Shown here in pieces: positions 53,314 to 62,454 of a stretch of DNA of 64,000 nucleotides. The first letter of the stretch is position 1, and each line of letters opens with the position of its first letter. The notes under the pieces were generated by a model. That model had not been told where the DNA came from. It saw nothing but the letters and a program-made list of their open reading frames with translations, and made no database searches. Origin of the DNA: Burkholderia contaminans (GTDB lineage: Bacteria > Pseudomonadota > Gammaproteobacteria > Burkholderiales > Burkholderiaceae); the NCBI RefSeq assembly GCF_029633825.1, contig NZ_CP090641.1, forward strand, positions 1,240,001-1,304,000, given 5' to 3'. Made by a program: the position numbers and the translations under genes.

Positions 53314-54582
53314 ATGCAGAACTTCTACGAAGCCACCGTTACCCGCCAGCCCTACCCGCAACTGACCGGCACGATCGACACGCAGGTCTGCATCGTCGGC
53401 GGCGGCCTCGCCGGCCTGTGCACGGCGCTCGGCCTCGTCGAGCGCGGCGTGCGTGACGTCGTCGTGCTCGACAGCGAATGGGTCGGCTTCGGCGCATCGG
53501 GCCGCAACGGCGGCTTCGTCTTCGGCGGCTACAGCCTCGACAACGCCGACCTGCTGCGCACGCTCGGCCGCGACGAAGGGCGCCGGCTGTACCGGCTCAC
53601 CGTCGACGCGGTCGAACTGATCCGCGCGCGGATCGCGCGCTACGGCATCGACTGCGACATCGTCGACCAGGGCGTGATGCTGGCGAACTGGTTCGACGAT
53701 CCGTCCCGGCTCGACAGCGTGCGCACGCTGATGAAGGATGAACTCGGCGTCGACTGGGAACCCGTTTCGACGGACGCGCTGCGCAAGCGGCTGAAGACGC
53801 AGCGCTATTACGGCGGCCTGTTCGAGCCGAACGCCTTCCACTTCCATCCGCTCAAGTACGTGCTCGGCGTCGCGGCGGCCGCATCGCGCGGCGGCGCACG
53901 CGTATACGAACGCTCGGCCGCGCTCGGCATCGCGCGCGAAGGCGCCGGGTACGTCGTGCGCACGGCGCAGGGCACGGTGCGCGCGAAGGACGTCGTGTTC
54001 GCCGGCGGCGGCTACGCGCGCGGCGTGTCGCCGCGCATCGAGCGCGCGGTGCTGCCGATCGCGACCTACGTAATCGCGACCGAGCCGCTCGGCGCGCGCC
54101 TGCCGGATGCGATCGACGCGCCGTACGCGATCTACGACACGCGTTTCGCGTTCGACTATTACCGTCCGCTGAAGGACACGCGCATCCTGTGGGGCGGCCG
54201 GATCTCCGTGCTCGACCGCGGCCCCGACGCGATCGCGCGCCTGCTGCGGCGCGACCTGCTGCGCGTGTATCCGCAACTGGAAGGCGTGAAGGTCGACTAC
54301 GCGTGGGGCGGGCTGATGAGCTATGCGCGGCACAAAATGCCGCAGATCGGCCGCGACGCGGATGGCGTGTGGCACGCGATCGCGTTCGGCGGCCACGGGA
54401 TGGCGCCGACCACGGTTGCCGGCGAAGTGCTCGCGGCCACGCTGGCCGAAGGCCGGCCGGTGCCGGAAGGCTTCAACGCGTTCGGGCTCACGCGCACGTT
54501 CGGGCTGGCGGGCCTCGCTGCCGCCCAGCTCACGTACACGGCGTACCAGGCCCGCGACGCGCTCGCGTCCTGCCGCCGCTGA
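53314..54582 (+). CDS. amaA: L-pipecolate oxidase-like FAD oxidoreductase
   Basis: A 422-residue DAO-family flavoenzyme. The dinucleotide fold is VCIVGGGLAGLCTALGL (about 26-42), followed by GRNGGFVFGGYS and the C-terminal flavin block AIAFGGHGMAPTTVAGEVLA. In Pseudomonas, AmaA oxidises L-pipecolate to piperideine-6-carboxylate, the AmaB substrate; neighbours lysP and amaB fit. PuuB-like gamma-glutamylputrescine oxidases look similar, so the substrate is inferred from context. Confidence 0.85.
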   Translation: MQNFYEATVTRQPYPQLTGTIDTQVCIVGGGLAGLCTALGLVERGVRDVVVLDSEWVGFGASGRNGGFVFGGYSLDNADLLRTLGRDEGRRLYRLTVDAVELIRARIARYGIDCDIVDQGVMLANWFDDPSRLDSVRTLMKDELGVDWEPVSTDALRKRLKTQRYYGGLFEPNAFHFHPLKYVLGVAAAASRGGARVYERSAALGIAREGAGYVVRTAQGTVRAKDVVFAGGGYARGVSPRIERAVLPIATYVIATEPLGARLPDAIDAPYAIYDTRFAFDYYRPLKDTRILWGGRISVLDRGPDAIARLLRRDLLRVYPQLEGVKVDYAWGGLMSYARHKMPQIGRDADGVWHAIAFGGHGMAPTTVAGEVLAATLAEGRPVPEGFNAFGLTRTFGLAGLAAAQLTYTAYQARDALASCRR

Positions 54583-54698
54583 GCGGCGGCCACGGCGGCC
54601 GAAACCGCCCTGCCGATTAGAGCGGAAGGTCGGCCGGGCGGCGATTTCCCACATGCTAGAATGGCTTTTCCAAGCCGCCGAAGCCACAATAAGTCCAC

Positions 54699-55373
54699 AT
54701 GAAAGCAGGAAGCAAGGCCGCCACGCCCGACACCCGCGCGCTTCCGTCCGATGCGCGGCGCAAATACGATCCCGAGCAAACCAAGCGCAACATCCTCGAC
54801 GTCGCCACGCAGGAATTCTCCGCGATGGGCCTCGCCGGCGCGCGCGTCGATGCCATCGCCGAGCGCACGAACACGACGAAGCGCATGCTCTATTACTACT
54901 TCGAAAGCAAGGAAGGCTTGTACGAGGCCGTGCTGGAGAAGGTGTACGGCGATATCCGCGCGCTCGAGCAGGAGCTGCACGTCGGCGACATGGAGCCGCG
55001 CGAGGGCATGCGCCGCCTCGTCGAATTCACGTTCGACTATCACGACAAGCATCGCGACTTCGTCCGCCTCGTGTCGATCGAGAACATCCACGGCGCGAAG
55101 TATCTCGAACAGCTCAAGTCGTTCAAGAACCGCAACGTCAGCATCATCAAGACGCTCGAGGAACTGGTCGAGCGCGGCGCGGCGAGCGGCGCGTTCCGCA
55201 AGGACATCGACGCGTTCGACCTGCACCTGCTGATCAGCTCGTTCTGCTTCCACCGCGTGTCGAACCGCTACACGTTCGGCGCCGCATTCGGCCGCGATCC
55301 GTCGGCGCCGCGCCTGCGCGCGCGGCACCGGGACACGATCGCCGACGCCGTGCTGCGCTACGTCGCCGCGTAA
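54699..55373 (+). CDS. TetR-family regulator of the lysine/pipecolate locus
   Basis: A 224-residue TetR protein with an N-terminal HTH (KRNILDVATQEFSAMGLAGARVDAIAERTNTTKRMLYYYF) and a helical effector domain with NIHGAKYLEQLKSFKNRN. It lies 116 bp after amaA in the same direction, the last gene of the cluster. Control of lysP, amaA and amaB by a lysine catabolite is inferred. No matching palindrome was located. Confidence 0.85.
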   Translation: MKAGSKAATPDTRALPSDARRKYDPEQTKRNILDVATQEFSAMGLAGARVDAIAERTNTTKRMLYYYFESKEGLYEAVLEKVYGDIRALEQELHVGDMEPREGMRRLVEFTFDYHDKHRDFVRLVSIENIHGAKYLEQLKSFKNRNVSIIKTLEELVERGAASGAFRKDIDAFDLHLLISSFCFHRVSNRYTFGAAFGRDPSAPRLRARHRDTIADAVLRYVAA

Positions 55374-55410
55374 GCGGCGGCGGCAGCCGGTTTCCCTGCC
55401 GGACTCACGC

Positions 55411-55433
55411 CGGGCGCGCGATATCCGCGCCCG
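55411..55433. terminator. hairpin between tetR and the PLD-like gene
   Basis: CGGGCGCG/CGCGCCCG stem with a 7-nt loop between convergent stop codons. On the plus strand it is followed by TCATTCT. Probable bidirectional terminator. Confidence 0.5.
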
Positions 55434-55448
55434 TCATTCTCTCGTGGG

Positions 55449-57230
55449 TCAATCCGTCGGCGCGGTCGACGCCAGTGCGATCCGCGCCTTCTCTTCCGGG
55501 CTTCCCGCCACGTAATACTTCTTCGCCCAGCTCGAATCGGGTGCAAGCGCGAGCCGCGCATGCGCGCCCGTGCCGTGCTGCTTCGCATTGATCGTCAATG
55601 CCCGCGCACGATAGTGCTCGTAAAGCCGCAGGAATTCCGCGAGATAGATCGCCGCGATCCGCTGGTCGCGGATCTCGAGCAGGTTCTCGTCGTTGTACTG
55701 CTCCGAGTTGCGGCTCATGTTTGCCGAACCCGTATAGATGACGGGATTCGCGCCCTCCGCATCGATCACGATGAACTTGTGATGGATCACGACGGGCGGG
55801 AAGGCGGGTGCCGGTTCACCCGGGAACAACCGCAATTCCGGCTCGAAACCCTGCGGGACGGTGGCTGGCGAGAAGTACTCGGCGTCGATCACGTCGTGGT
55901 TGTCGCGGTTGCGGTGATACAGCTCGAGGTTCGCGAGCGTCGCCGCATCGAGCGTCTGGCCGGCCTGCTGCTCCGTGTCGGCCTTCGTCGCGCTGCCCAC
56001 GTTGATCTTGTTCACCAGCCCGAACATCATCAGCCCGCGGTCGCCGGCCGCGAAACACGCGTCGCGCAGCGCCGCGTCGGTCGGCATGAACAGGCAGAAG
56101 CACACCGAATGCTTCGCAGCGGCGATCGCGGCGACGATCGTGTCGATCTCGGTGCGCTGCCCCGCCGGCTCCGGCGAAAACGCGAGCCGCACCTGCGCAC
56201 TGCCGATCGTCATCGGCGCCGACCAGCCCGGCGACAGCTTCGCCGTGTCCGCGATCGACGGATTCCCGGCCAGCGCATGCGCACGATCGTTGTACAGCGC
56301 GGCGAGCGCGGGCGAATCGAACGCGTGCAACACGTTCGCCTGCTCCGTGAGCCCCTCGGTCGTGAAGTTCGCGGAGCCGGTCAGCACACGCGTGGGCACC
56401 GCGCTCGACGACGCATCGGTCACGATGAACTTGTCGTGCATGATGTGCGTCTTGTCGCGCGGCGCGAGCGTCGCGAGGCCCTGCAGCGCGTCGACGGCCG
56501 GCTGGTTCGGCGACGGCAGCGGCGGCTTGCCCTTGCGCGCCGTCGTGTGCGCGTCGTAGACGATCGCGAGCGACGCTTCGCCGTGCTGGCGCCCGAACGC
56601 TTCGAACGCGGGCAACGCCCACAGCGTGTCGGTCAGGTGATAGACGGCCGATGCCGCGCGCGACGCGGGGTCGAGCATCTCGGCGAACACCTGCTCCATG
56701 TCGTTCGCGAGCCACGTGCGCAGCTTCAGCGCCTGCTCGGCGCTCGGCGCCGCATTCGGCGCGAGGCCCAGCGCCGCCACCTGCTTCGCGAAGGCCTGCG
56801 AGCTGACCACCGCGCGGTTGAACCACGTGCCGATGCCGTCCTCGATGTGCGCGGGCAGCACGACATCGCACACGCCGGCTTGCACGTCGAGCACCTGCAG
56901 GTTCGCCGGCGTGCCGACGACCGGATACACGTCGTAGCGGAACGCCGCGCCGCGATCCTGCGGATCGATGCGCGCGTCCCACCACATGAATTTCTGGATC
57001 GGCGCCTGGTCGGTCGGCGCGTCGCCTTGCGTATGCGCGGCCGGGCCATCGAACGTCAGGCGGTTCGGCAGCCAGCTGTCGGGCGCGCGCGTCTTGCCGT
57101 CGGCCGACCAGAAGCCCGGCGTGCGCCGGATCGCGAAGCCGAGGAAATCGGACCGCGACGCCGCGTCGGGCCAGTCGAAGGCCAGCAGGACCAAGGTGGG
57201 GGAAAGATAGCTGCGCACGCTGACGGTCAT
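55449..57230 (-). CDS. phospholipase D-like protein with two HKD motifs
   Basis: A 593-residue PLD-superfamily protein. N-terminal 190 residues form a separate beta-rich, possibly FN3/Ig-like domain (LLAFDWPDAASRSDFLGFAIRR). Two catalytic halves follow: HDKFIVTD with LTGSANFT (about 290) and HHKFIVID with YTGSANMS (about 500), so the active site is complete. No signal peptide or TM segment is seen, so it is cytosolic or exported by a dedicated route. Substrate (phospholipid, nucleic acid or other phosphodiester) cannot be told. Stands alone, downstream of a DeoR gene (about 105 bp). Confidence 0.85.
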   Translation of the reverse strand: MTVSVRSYLSPTLVLLAFDWPDAASRSDFLGFAIRRTPGFWSADGKTRAPDSWLPNRLTFDGPAAHTQGDAPTDQAPIQKFMWWDARIDPQDRGAAFRYDVYPVVGTPANLQVLDVQAGVCDVVLPAHIEDGIGTWFNRAVVSSQAFAKQVAALGLAPNAAPSAEQALKLRTWLANDMEQVFAEMLDPASRAASAVYHLTDTLWALPAFEAFGRQHGEASLAIVYDAHTTARKGKPPLPSPNQPAVDALQGLATLAPRDKTHIMHDKFIVTDASSSAVPTRVLTGSANFTTEGLTEQANVLHAFDSPALAALYNDRAHALAGNPSIADTAKLSPGWSAPMTIGSAQVRLAFSPEPAGQRTEIDTIVAAIAAAKHSVCFCLFMPTDAALRDACFAAGDRGLMMFGLVNKINVGSATKADTEQQAGQTLDAATLANLELYHRNRDNHDVIDAEYFSPATVPQGFEPELRLFPGEPAPAFPPVVIHHKFIVIDAEGANPVIYTGSANMSRNSEQYNDENLLEIRDQRIAAIYLAEFLRLYEHYRARALTINAKQHGTGAHARLALAPDSSWAKKYYVAGSPEEKARIALASTAPTD

Positions 57231-57335
57231 TCGTTGCTCCCTAGCCTGGCGGCCGGTCGAGGTGAATGGGTCAGTCTTGACGGCAGTTCTTCCCTGCGGA
57301 TGACGGTTCGATGAACCTTGTATGTCGGACGCGCG

Positions 57336-58094
57336 TCAGTCGCACACGAGCAGCTCGATGCCGCGCGCGGTCAGCGCACGGCGCACGGCCTTGTCGGGCG
57401 CCCGCTCGGTCACGAGATAGCGGGCGGCGGCCGTGCCGTTGATCCGCACCGGCGTCACGCGGCCGAATTTCGAATGGTCGGCGACGATCATCGCGGTGCC
57501 GGCCGCCGCGATCATCCGGCTACGCACCTCGGCCGCGAGCCGCGAGTAGTCGGTGCATTCGCCGTCGGGCGTGATGCCGCCGGCGCCGACGAACGCGAAA
57601 TCGACGTGGTACTGCGCGAGCTGCTGGATCGTGTCGAGCCCGAAGGTCGCATCTTCGTCGTCGGACAGCTCGCCGCCGAGCAGCGTCACGCGGTTGCCGT
57701 TGCGCCGCGCGAGCACGAATGCGGTACGCCAGTCGTTCGTGTAGATCGACAGCCGATGCCGGTCGGCGAGCGCGAGCGCCACCGCATGCGGCGTGCTGCC
57801 CGAATCGATCAGCACCGATGCATCGTCGGGCACGAACTCGGCGGCGCGCCGCCCGATCGTGCGCTTCGCTTCCGCGTTCGCGGCTTCGCGCTCGGACAGG
57901 CTCGGCTCGCGGCGATCCGCGGCCAGCGCGCCGCCGTGCGTCATCACGAGCAGGCCGCGCGCGGCCAGTGCGTTCAGGTCGCGCCGCACGGTCTCGCGCG
58001 ACACGTCGAGCGAGCGGACGAGTTCCGCGACCGACAATGCGCCCGACCGTCCGAGTTCCGACAGGATGAATTGATGACGTTGTTCCGCCAGCAT
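57336..58094 (-). CDS. DeoR-family regulator
   Basis: A 252-residue sugar-phosphate-responsive regulator. HTH in LSVAELVRSLDVSRETVRRDLNALAARGLLVMTHGG, then the DeoR effector domain with DDASVLIDSGSTPHAVALAL and IVADHSKFGR. It is upstream of the PLD gene on the same strand but 105 bp apart; a common transcript is possible. No sugar-metabolism gene adjoins, so the target is unknown. Confidence 0.88.
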   Translation of the reverse strand: MLAEQRHQFILSELGRSGALSVAELVRSLDVSRETVRRDLNALAARGLLVMTHGGALAADRREPSLSEREAANAEAKRTIGRRAAEFVPDDASVLIDSGSTPHAVALALADRHRLSIYTNDWRTAFVLARRNGNRVTLLGGELSDDEDATFGLDTIQQLAQYHVDFAFVGAGGITPDGECTDYSRLAAEVRSRMIAAAGTAMIVADHSKFGRVTPVRINGTAAARYLVTERAPDKAVRRALTARGIELLVCD

Positions 58095-58302
58095 CGCGTG
58101 TGCGCCCGAGGCGACTGGTAATGGCTAAGCCGACCATTGTATTACGGCCGTTTGACGGGCATTTGACTGCGCCGGGAAACCCGCCGGGCCGCGTTTCACG
58201 AAAGCGAAATTCTGTATTGCCAGACGCGCGCGAATCGGCGCGGCGCCGGTTGCTACACTTTGCGCTTCGCCGAACGACAGACCAAGCAAAGGGGCTCGCG
58301 CC

Positions 58303-58488
58303 ATGTACCGCAAAGGCAGTGTGATCGAAATCCAGTTTCCGCCCGAACGTCTCAACGACGCGGCCGGCGATCCGTACTGGATCGACCTGACGCTCGACGA
58401 GGCCCGCCGGCTCTACGAACAGCTCGCCGCGCGCTTCGCGACCGACGCACGCGCCAACCAGCCGCTCGACACGTTCTCGATCGACTGA
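58303..58488 (+). CDS. conserved-looking 61-residue small protein
   Basis: Sequence begins MYRKGSVIEIQFPPERLNDAAGDPYWIDLTLDEARRLYEQLAARF. A short beta-strand start and a helix with regular leucine/arginine spacing suggest a folded soluble protein. AAGGGG lies upstream of the ATG. I do not recognise a family. It precedes the EamA transporter by 180 bp, with a small hairpin (58523-58537) in between. Confidence 0.6.
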   Translation: MYRKGSVIEIQFPPERLNDAAGDPYWIDLTLDEARRLYEQLAARFATDARANQPLDTFSID

Positions 58489-58668
58489 TCCCCGCGGCCT
58501 CACACGCGCCCGCTCCGCATCCCGGGGCGGCGCCCCGCCTCTCCCGGCACCGGCGGCCGCCTGTGCGGCACACAGCATGAGTGCAGGATTCGACAAGACG
58601 CCCGCATCGCTTCCCCCGATACTGGCGGACTTCACGATTCCGTCCGGCCGCGTCGCGGCCCGCCACGC

Positions 58669-59538
58669 ATGCTGACCTCGCTCGTCGCCGCCGCTTTCGT
58701 CGCCCTCTGGTCCACCGGCTTCATCGTTGCGCGGGCAATCAAGCCCTACGCCGATCCCAACCTGTTCCTGCTCGCGCGTTTCGCGGGCACGGCCGCGCTG
58801 TTCGGCGCGGTGGCGCTCGTTTCTCGCGCGCCGTGGCCGGCCCGGCGCGAATGGCCACGCCACCTGATCGCGGGCGCGCTGCTGCAGGGCGTCTATCTCG
58901 GCGCGAGCTACTGGGCCGTCGCGCAAGGGCTGAACGCCGGCGTCATGGCGCTGCTCGGTGCGCTGCAACCGCTCGCCACCGCCGTGCTCGCCGTCCCGCT
59001 GTTCAACGAGCGCCTGCCCGCGCGCGGCTGGGTCGGGATGGCGCTCGGGCTTGCCGGCGTCGCACTCGTGCTGGCGCCGAAGGTGATGGGCGGCGTGGCG
59101 CCGCCGTCGGGCGCCGCGCCGGCGTGGCTCGTCGTCGCCGTCTCGGTGCTCGCGGTCGGATCGATCACCGCCGGCTCGCTGTACCAGAAAGGCAAGCTCG
59201 CGCAGAGCGACCTGCGCACGGCGGTGGCCATCCAGAACTTCGGTGCGGCGATCGTCGCGGCCGTCTTCGTCGCGCTGCTGCACGAGACGCGCTGGATCGG
59301 CGCGCCGGCGCTGTGGGTGTCGCTCGTGTGGGGTGTCGTCTTCCTGTCCGGCGGCGCGGTCACGATGCTGATGTGGATGCTGCGGCGCGGCAACGCCGCA
59401 CGCGCGACGTCGCTGCTGTTCCTCGCGCCGCCGCTGGCCGCGTTGCAGGGCTACTGGCTGTTCGGCGAGACGCTCGCGGCGATCCAGCTCGCCGGCTTCG
59501 CGCTCGCGCTGGTGGGCGTCGTGCTCGCGCGGCGCTGA
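58669..59538 (+). CDS. EamA/DMT-family transporter
   Basis: A 289-residue inner-membrane carrier with about 10 TM segments in two EamA repeats: WSTGFIVARAIKPYADPNLFLLARF in the first and a matching tail YWLFGETLAAIQLAGFALALVGVVLARR in the second. Members export amino acids, purines or metabolites; the substrate is unknown. The ATG is the first codon after the intergenic region; no operon partner is evident. Confidence 0.85.
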   Translation: MLTSLVAAAFVALWSTGFIVARAIKPYADPNLFLLARFAGTAALFGAVALVSRAPWPARREWPRHLIAGALLQGVYLGASYWAVAQGLNAGVMALLGALQPLATAVLAVPLFNERLPARGWVGMALGLAGVALVLAPKVMGGVAPPSGAAPAWLVVAVSVLAVGSITAGSLYQKGKLAQSDLRTAVAIQNFGAAIVAAVFVALLHETRWIGAPALWVSLVWGVVFLSGGAVTMLMWMLRRGNAARATSLLFLAPPLAALQGYWLFGETLAAIQLAGFALALVGVVLARR

Positions 59539-59778
59539 CGTGCCCGCCCGTGTGTGCGGTCACGGGTGCATGCACGCCGGCCGCCACGCGCATCGAATGC
59601 CGGCCGTGCGAACACCCGTTACGCGGCATCGTTGCACCCGGCCGGCGCACCGTGCACCACGGCGACGCAGCCCGTCTCGCCGAAGCAACGCGAAATCGCC
59701 GGATCGCACGCCCGGCGCGGCGCCGCGCCGCGATTGCGCTTATGATGGGCGCCTTGATTTCGTTCCGGAACTTCCTTC

Positions 59779-60627
59779 ATGACATCCGCCGATTACGCCA
59801 GCCGCCAACGCGCGATCATTGCCGAACTGAACGTCGCCACGCACTTCGACGCCGAGGCCGAGATTGCCCGCCGCGTCGAGTTCCTCGCGCAATATCTTCG
59901 TTCGACCGGCCTGCGGACCTACGTGCTCGGCATCAGCGGCGGCGTCGATTCGTCGACGGCCGGCCGGCTCGCACAGCTGTCGGTCGAAAAGCTGCGCGCC
60001 GGTGGCTACGACGCCCGCTTCATCGCGATGCGCTTGCCGAACGGCGTGCAGAACGACGAAGCCGATGCGCAGCGCGCGCTCGCGTTCGTCCGCGCGGACG
60101 AGGAACTGACCGTCAACGTGAAGCCGGCCGCCGACGCGATGCTCGGCGCGCTGGTCGCGTCCGGCCATGCGTTCGAGACGCCGGCCCAGCAGGACTTCGT
60201 GCACGGCAACGTCAAGGCGCGCGAGCGCATGATCGCGCAGTACGCGGTGGCCGGCGCGCGGCGCGGCATCGTGATCGGCACCGATCACGCGGCCGAGTCG
60301 CTGATGGGTTTCTTCACGAAGTTCGGTGACGGCGGCGCGGACATCCTGCCGCTCGCGGGGCTGAACAAGCGTCGCGTGCGCGCAGTGGCCCGTGCGCTTG
60401 GCGGCGACGAACTGATCGTGATGAAGGTGCCGACGGCCGACCTCGAGGAACTGCGCCCGCTGCGCCCCGACGAGCATGCGTACGGCGTCACCTACGACGA
60501 GATCGACGACTTCCTCGAAGGCAAGCCCGTCGCCGACCACGTGTACGAAACGGTGCTGCGCTTCTACGACGCGTCGCGCCACAAGCGCGCGCTGCCTTAC
60601 ACGATGTTCGACTGGCCGGCCGCATAA
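59779..60627 (+). CDS. nadE: ammonia-dependent NAD+ synthetase
   Basis: Converts deamido-NAD to NAD+ with ATP and ammonia; 282 residues, close to E. coli NadE. PP-loop SGGVDSSTAG (53-62), then MRLPNGVQNDEADAQRAL, GNVKARERM and GTDHAAESLMGFFTKFGDGG, all conserved. No glutaminase domain, so it relies on ammonia. About 240 bp of intergenic DNA lies upstream. A second, glutamine-dependent NadE probably exists elsewhere in such genomes, so this copy may be an accessory one. Confidence 0.93.
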   Translation: MTSADYASRQRAIIAELNVATHFDAEAEIARRVEFLAQYLRSTGLRTYVLGISGGVDSSTAGRLAQLSVEKLRAGGYDARFIAMRLPNGVQNDEADAQRALAFVRADEELTVNVKPAADAMLGALVASGHAFETPAQQDFVHGNVKARERMIAQYAVAGARRGIVIGTDHAAESLMGFFTKFGDGGADILPLAGLNKRRVRAVARALGGDELIVMKVPTADLEELRPLRPDEHAYGVTYDEIDDFLEGKPVADHVYETVLRFYDASRHKRALPYTMFDWPAA

Positions 60628-60651
60628 GCCGGCCGCCCACGCTGAAAAACA

Positions 60652-60685
60652 ACGCCGCGCGCACCGTCACGGCTGCGCGCGGCGT
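60652..60685. terminator. strong convergent terminator between nadE and S10 peptidase
   Basis: Perfect 12-bp stem ACGCCGCGCGCA/TGCGCGCGGCGT with a 10-nt loop. On the minus strand it is followed by TGTTTTTC, giving a rho-independent terminator for the peptidase gene. Confidence 0.8.
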
Positions 60686-60702
60686 CCTGCCGACGGGCGC
60701 CG

Positions 60703-62379
60703 CTACGCGTGCCCGCCCGTCTTCGTCGCCTGCAGTGCGCGAATCCGCATCCGTGCGCCCGTATCGCTGACCGTCGCGTCGTACATCGCCGCGAGATCGC
60801 GCTTGAGCGCGGTGCGCGAGCCGCCGTCGAGATACACCATGTGCCCCGACGGATAGAAACGCGCGGACAGGTTCTGCCGCACCTTCTGATCCTCGAGCGG
60901 CATCTGCTGCAGGTCGAGCACGGTCTGGTAGAACGGCGTGACGAAATCGTAGAGGCCGTTCGCCGACAACACCTTCAGGTCGACGTTCAACGCCATCACC
61001 GCCGCGAGATCGCCGGCCGTATAGAGGATCACGTTCCCCTGCGCGTCGATGCCCTGCTGCGCGCCGGTCGGGTCGACGTGGTGGAAATCCCAGTTCTGGA
61101 ACGCCTGGTCGTTCAGGTCGGTGAACGCGGAACTCGACGTGAACTTCAACTGCTCGTTCAGATAGCTGTTCCACATCGCCGTATAGACGCCCGTCACGGC
61201 CGTCATCGTCGGATCGTTGCCGCCGGAGTTCGGGTCGATCTTGCCGGCGATGCCCGACGAGATCCCGGTCACGCGGCCGTCGTACGAACCGAGCGCCAGC
61301 CCCTGTGCCTGCAGCAACGTCGTCAGGAACAGCGAATTGCCGCGCGCGTTGTAACCCGCAATGTCGAGCCCCCATGTCTGCAGCGTCGCCGCGTCGATGC
61401 CCGTGTATTGCGACAGCTTCTTCACGGCGGCCGGGTCGGCATGCGGCACGTTGCGCAATGCGGTCAGGTAGTCGGTGCGCGCGAACTGCGCGACTTCCTC
61501 GACGAACGCGCCGAGATCGGTCGGCGCCGGCGTGACGCCAAGTTTCTTGTGATACCACGCATCGGCCGCCGCGGTCGGCAACGCGCCGACCGGGTTGCCG
61601 GCCTGCCGGTAGTCGAGGATCGACGATTGCAGCGTGACGCCGTTCAGGTCGACACCGTCCTCATGCAGCTTGTACGCGAGCACGCAGCTGCGCGCGGTGC
61701 CGTACGATTCGCCGAACAGGTATTTCGGCGAATTCCAGCGGTTGTTCTTCGTCAGGTAGCGCTTGATGAACTGCTTCAGCGAATCCGCATCCTGGTCGAC
61801 GCCCCAGAAGTTGCGATTCTTGTTCGGCGCGATCGCCGCCGAATAGCCGGTGCCGACCGGGTTGATGAACACCAGGTCGCTGTGGTCGATCATGCTGTCC
61901 GGGTTGTCTTCGATCTGGTACGGCGCGGGCGGCGTAAACCCCGGCATCGACGTCTTGATGCGCTTCGGCGCGAACGACCCCAGCAGCACGAACACCGACG
62001 ACGAACCCGGGCCGCCGTTATAGAAGAACGTCACGGGACGCGTTTCTTCCTTCGCGCCGTCGGCCGTGAATGCGACGTAGAAGAGCTTCGCGGCCGGCTG
62101 CGAACTGCTCGGGTCGACCGTCACGAGGTGGCCGGCCGTTGCCGTGTACGCGATGCGCTTCCCGTCGATCAGGATCGTGTGATGCGTGATCGCGGCCGCC
62201 TCGGTCGTGTCGGTCACCGAGTCGTCGGGACCGTTGCCGTAAGCGACCGGATCGAAGAACGGCTGGTCGCGGCCATGACTGAGCGCGACCGGGTTGACGG
62301 TCGGCGGCACGCCATGCGAGTTGTGGTCGCCGTGATGCAGCGGATACACGCCGCCGGAAGATGCGGAATCGATGCCCAT
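60703..62379 (-). CDS. S10-family serine carboxypeptidase
   Basis: A 558-residue serine peptidase that removes C-terminal residues, usually at acidic pH. The catalytic serine is in LFGESYGTARS (S225), the aspartate in SANGLYDFVTPFYQT and the histidine in YPSGHMVYLDG; the NGGPGSSSVF oxyanion block (about 121-130) is also present. No signal peptide is evident. The ATG follows AGGAG by 9 nt. It lies 75 bp after the S53 peptidase on the same strand, so the two are probably one operon. Confidence 0.9.
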   Translation of the reverse strand: MGIDSASSGGVYPLHHGDHNSHGVPPTVNPVALSHGRDQPFFDPVAYGNGPDDSVTDTTEAAAITHHTILIDGKRIAYTATAGHLVTVDPSSSQPAAKLFYVAFTADGAKEETRPVTFFYNGGPGSSSVFVLLGSFAPKRIKTSMPGFTPPAPYQIEDNPDSMIDHSDLVFINPVGTGYSAAIAPNKNRNFWGVDQDADSLKQFIKRYLTKNNRWNSPKYLFGESYGTARSCVLAYKLHEDGVDLNGVTLQSSILDYRQAGNPVGALPTAAADAWYHKKLGVTPAPTDLGAFVEEVAQFARTDYLTALRNVPHADPAAVKKLSQYTGIDAATLQTWGLDIAGYNARGNSLFLTTLLQAQGLALGSYDGRVTGISSGIAGKIDPNSGGNDPTMTAVTGVYTAMWNSYLNEQLKFTSSSAFTDLNDQAFQNWDFHHVDPTGAQQGIDAQGNVILYTAGDLAAVMALNVDLKVLSANGLYDFVTPFYQTVLDLQQMPLEDQKVRQNLSARFYPSGHMVYLDGGSRTALKRDLAAMYDATVSDTGARMRIRALQATKTGGHA

Positions 62380-62454
62380 CGTGCTGCTCCTGGAGGTGAG
62401 AAAAAGGCGCGGACCGGAAGCCCGCGCCATACGGAAAGACGTGTACCGCGGCCG

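Noticed and set aside
51583..54687. 1034-codon minus-strand frame opposite lysP and amaA
   Set aside because: Antisense to two well-conserved genes; Arg/Ala/Val-rich without motifs.
58523..58537. CGGGGC-GGC-GCCCCG hairpin between the small protein and the EamA gene
   Set aside because: A 3-nt loop, short stem and no U-tract; such GC palindromes are frequent here.
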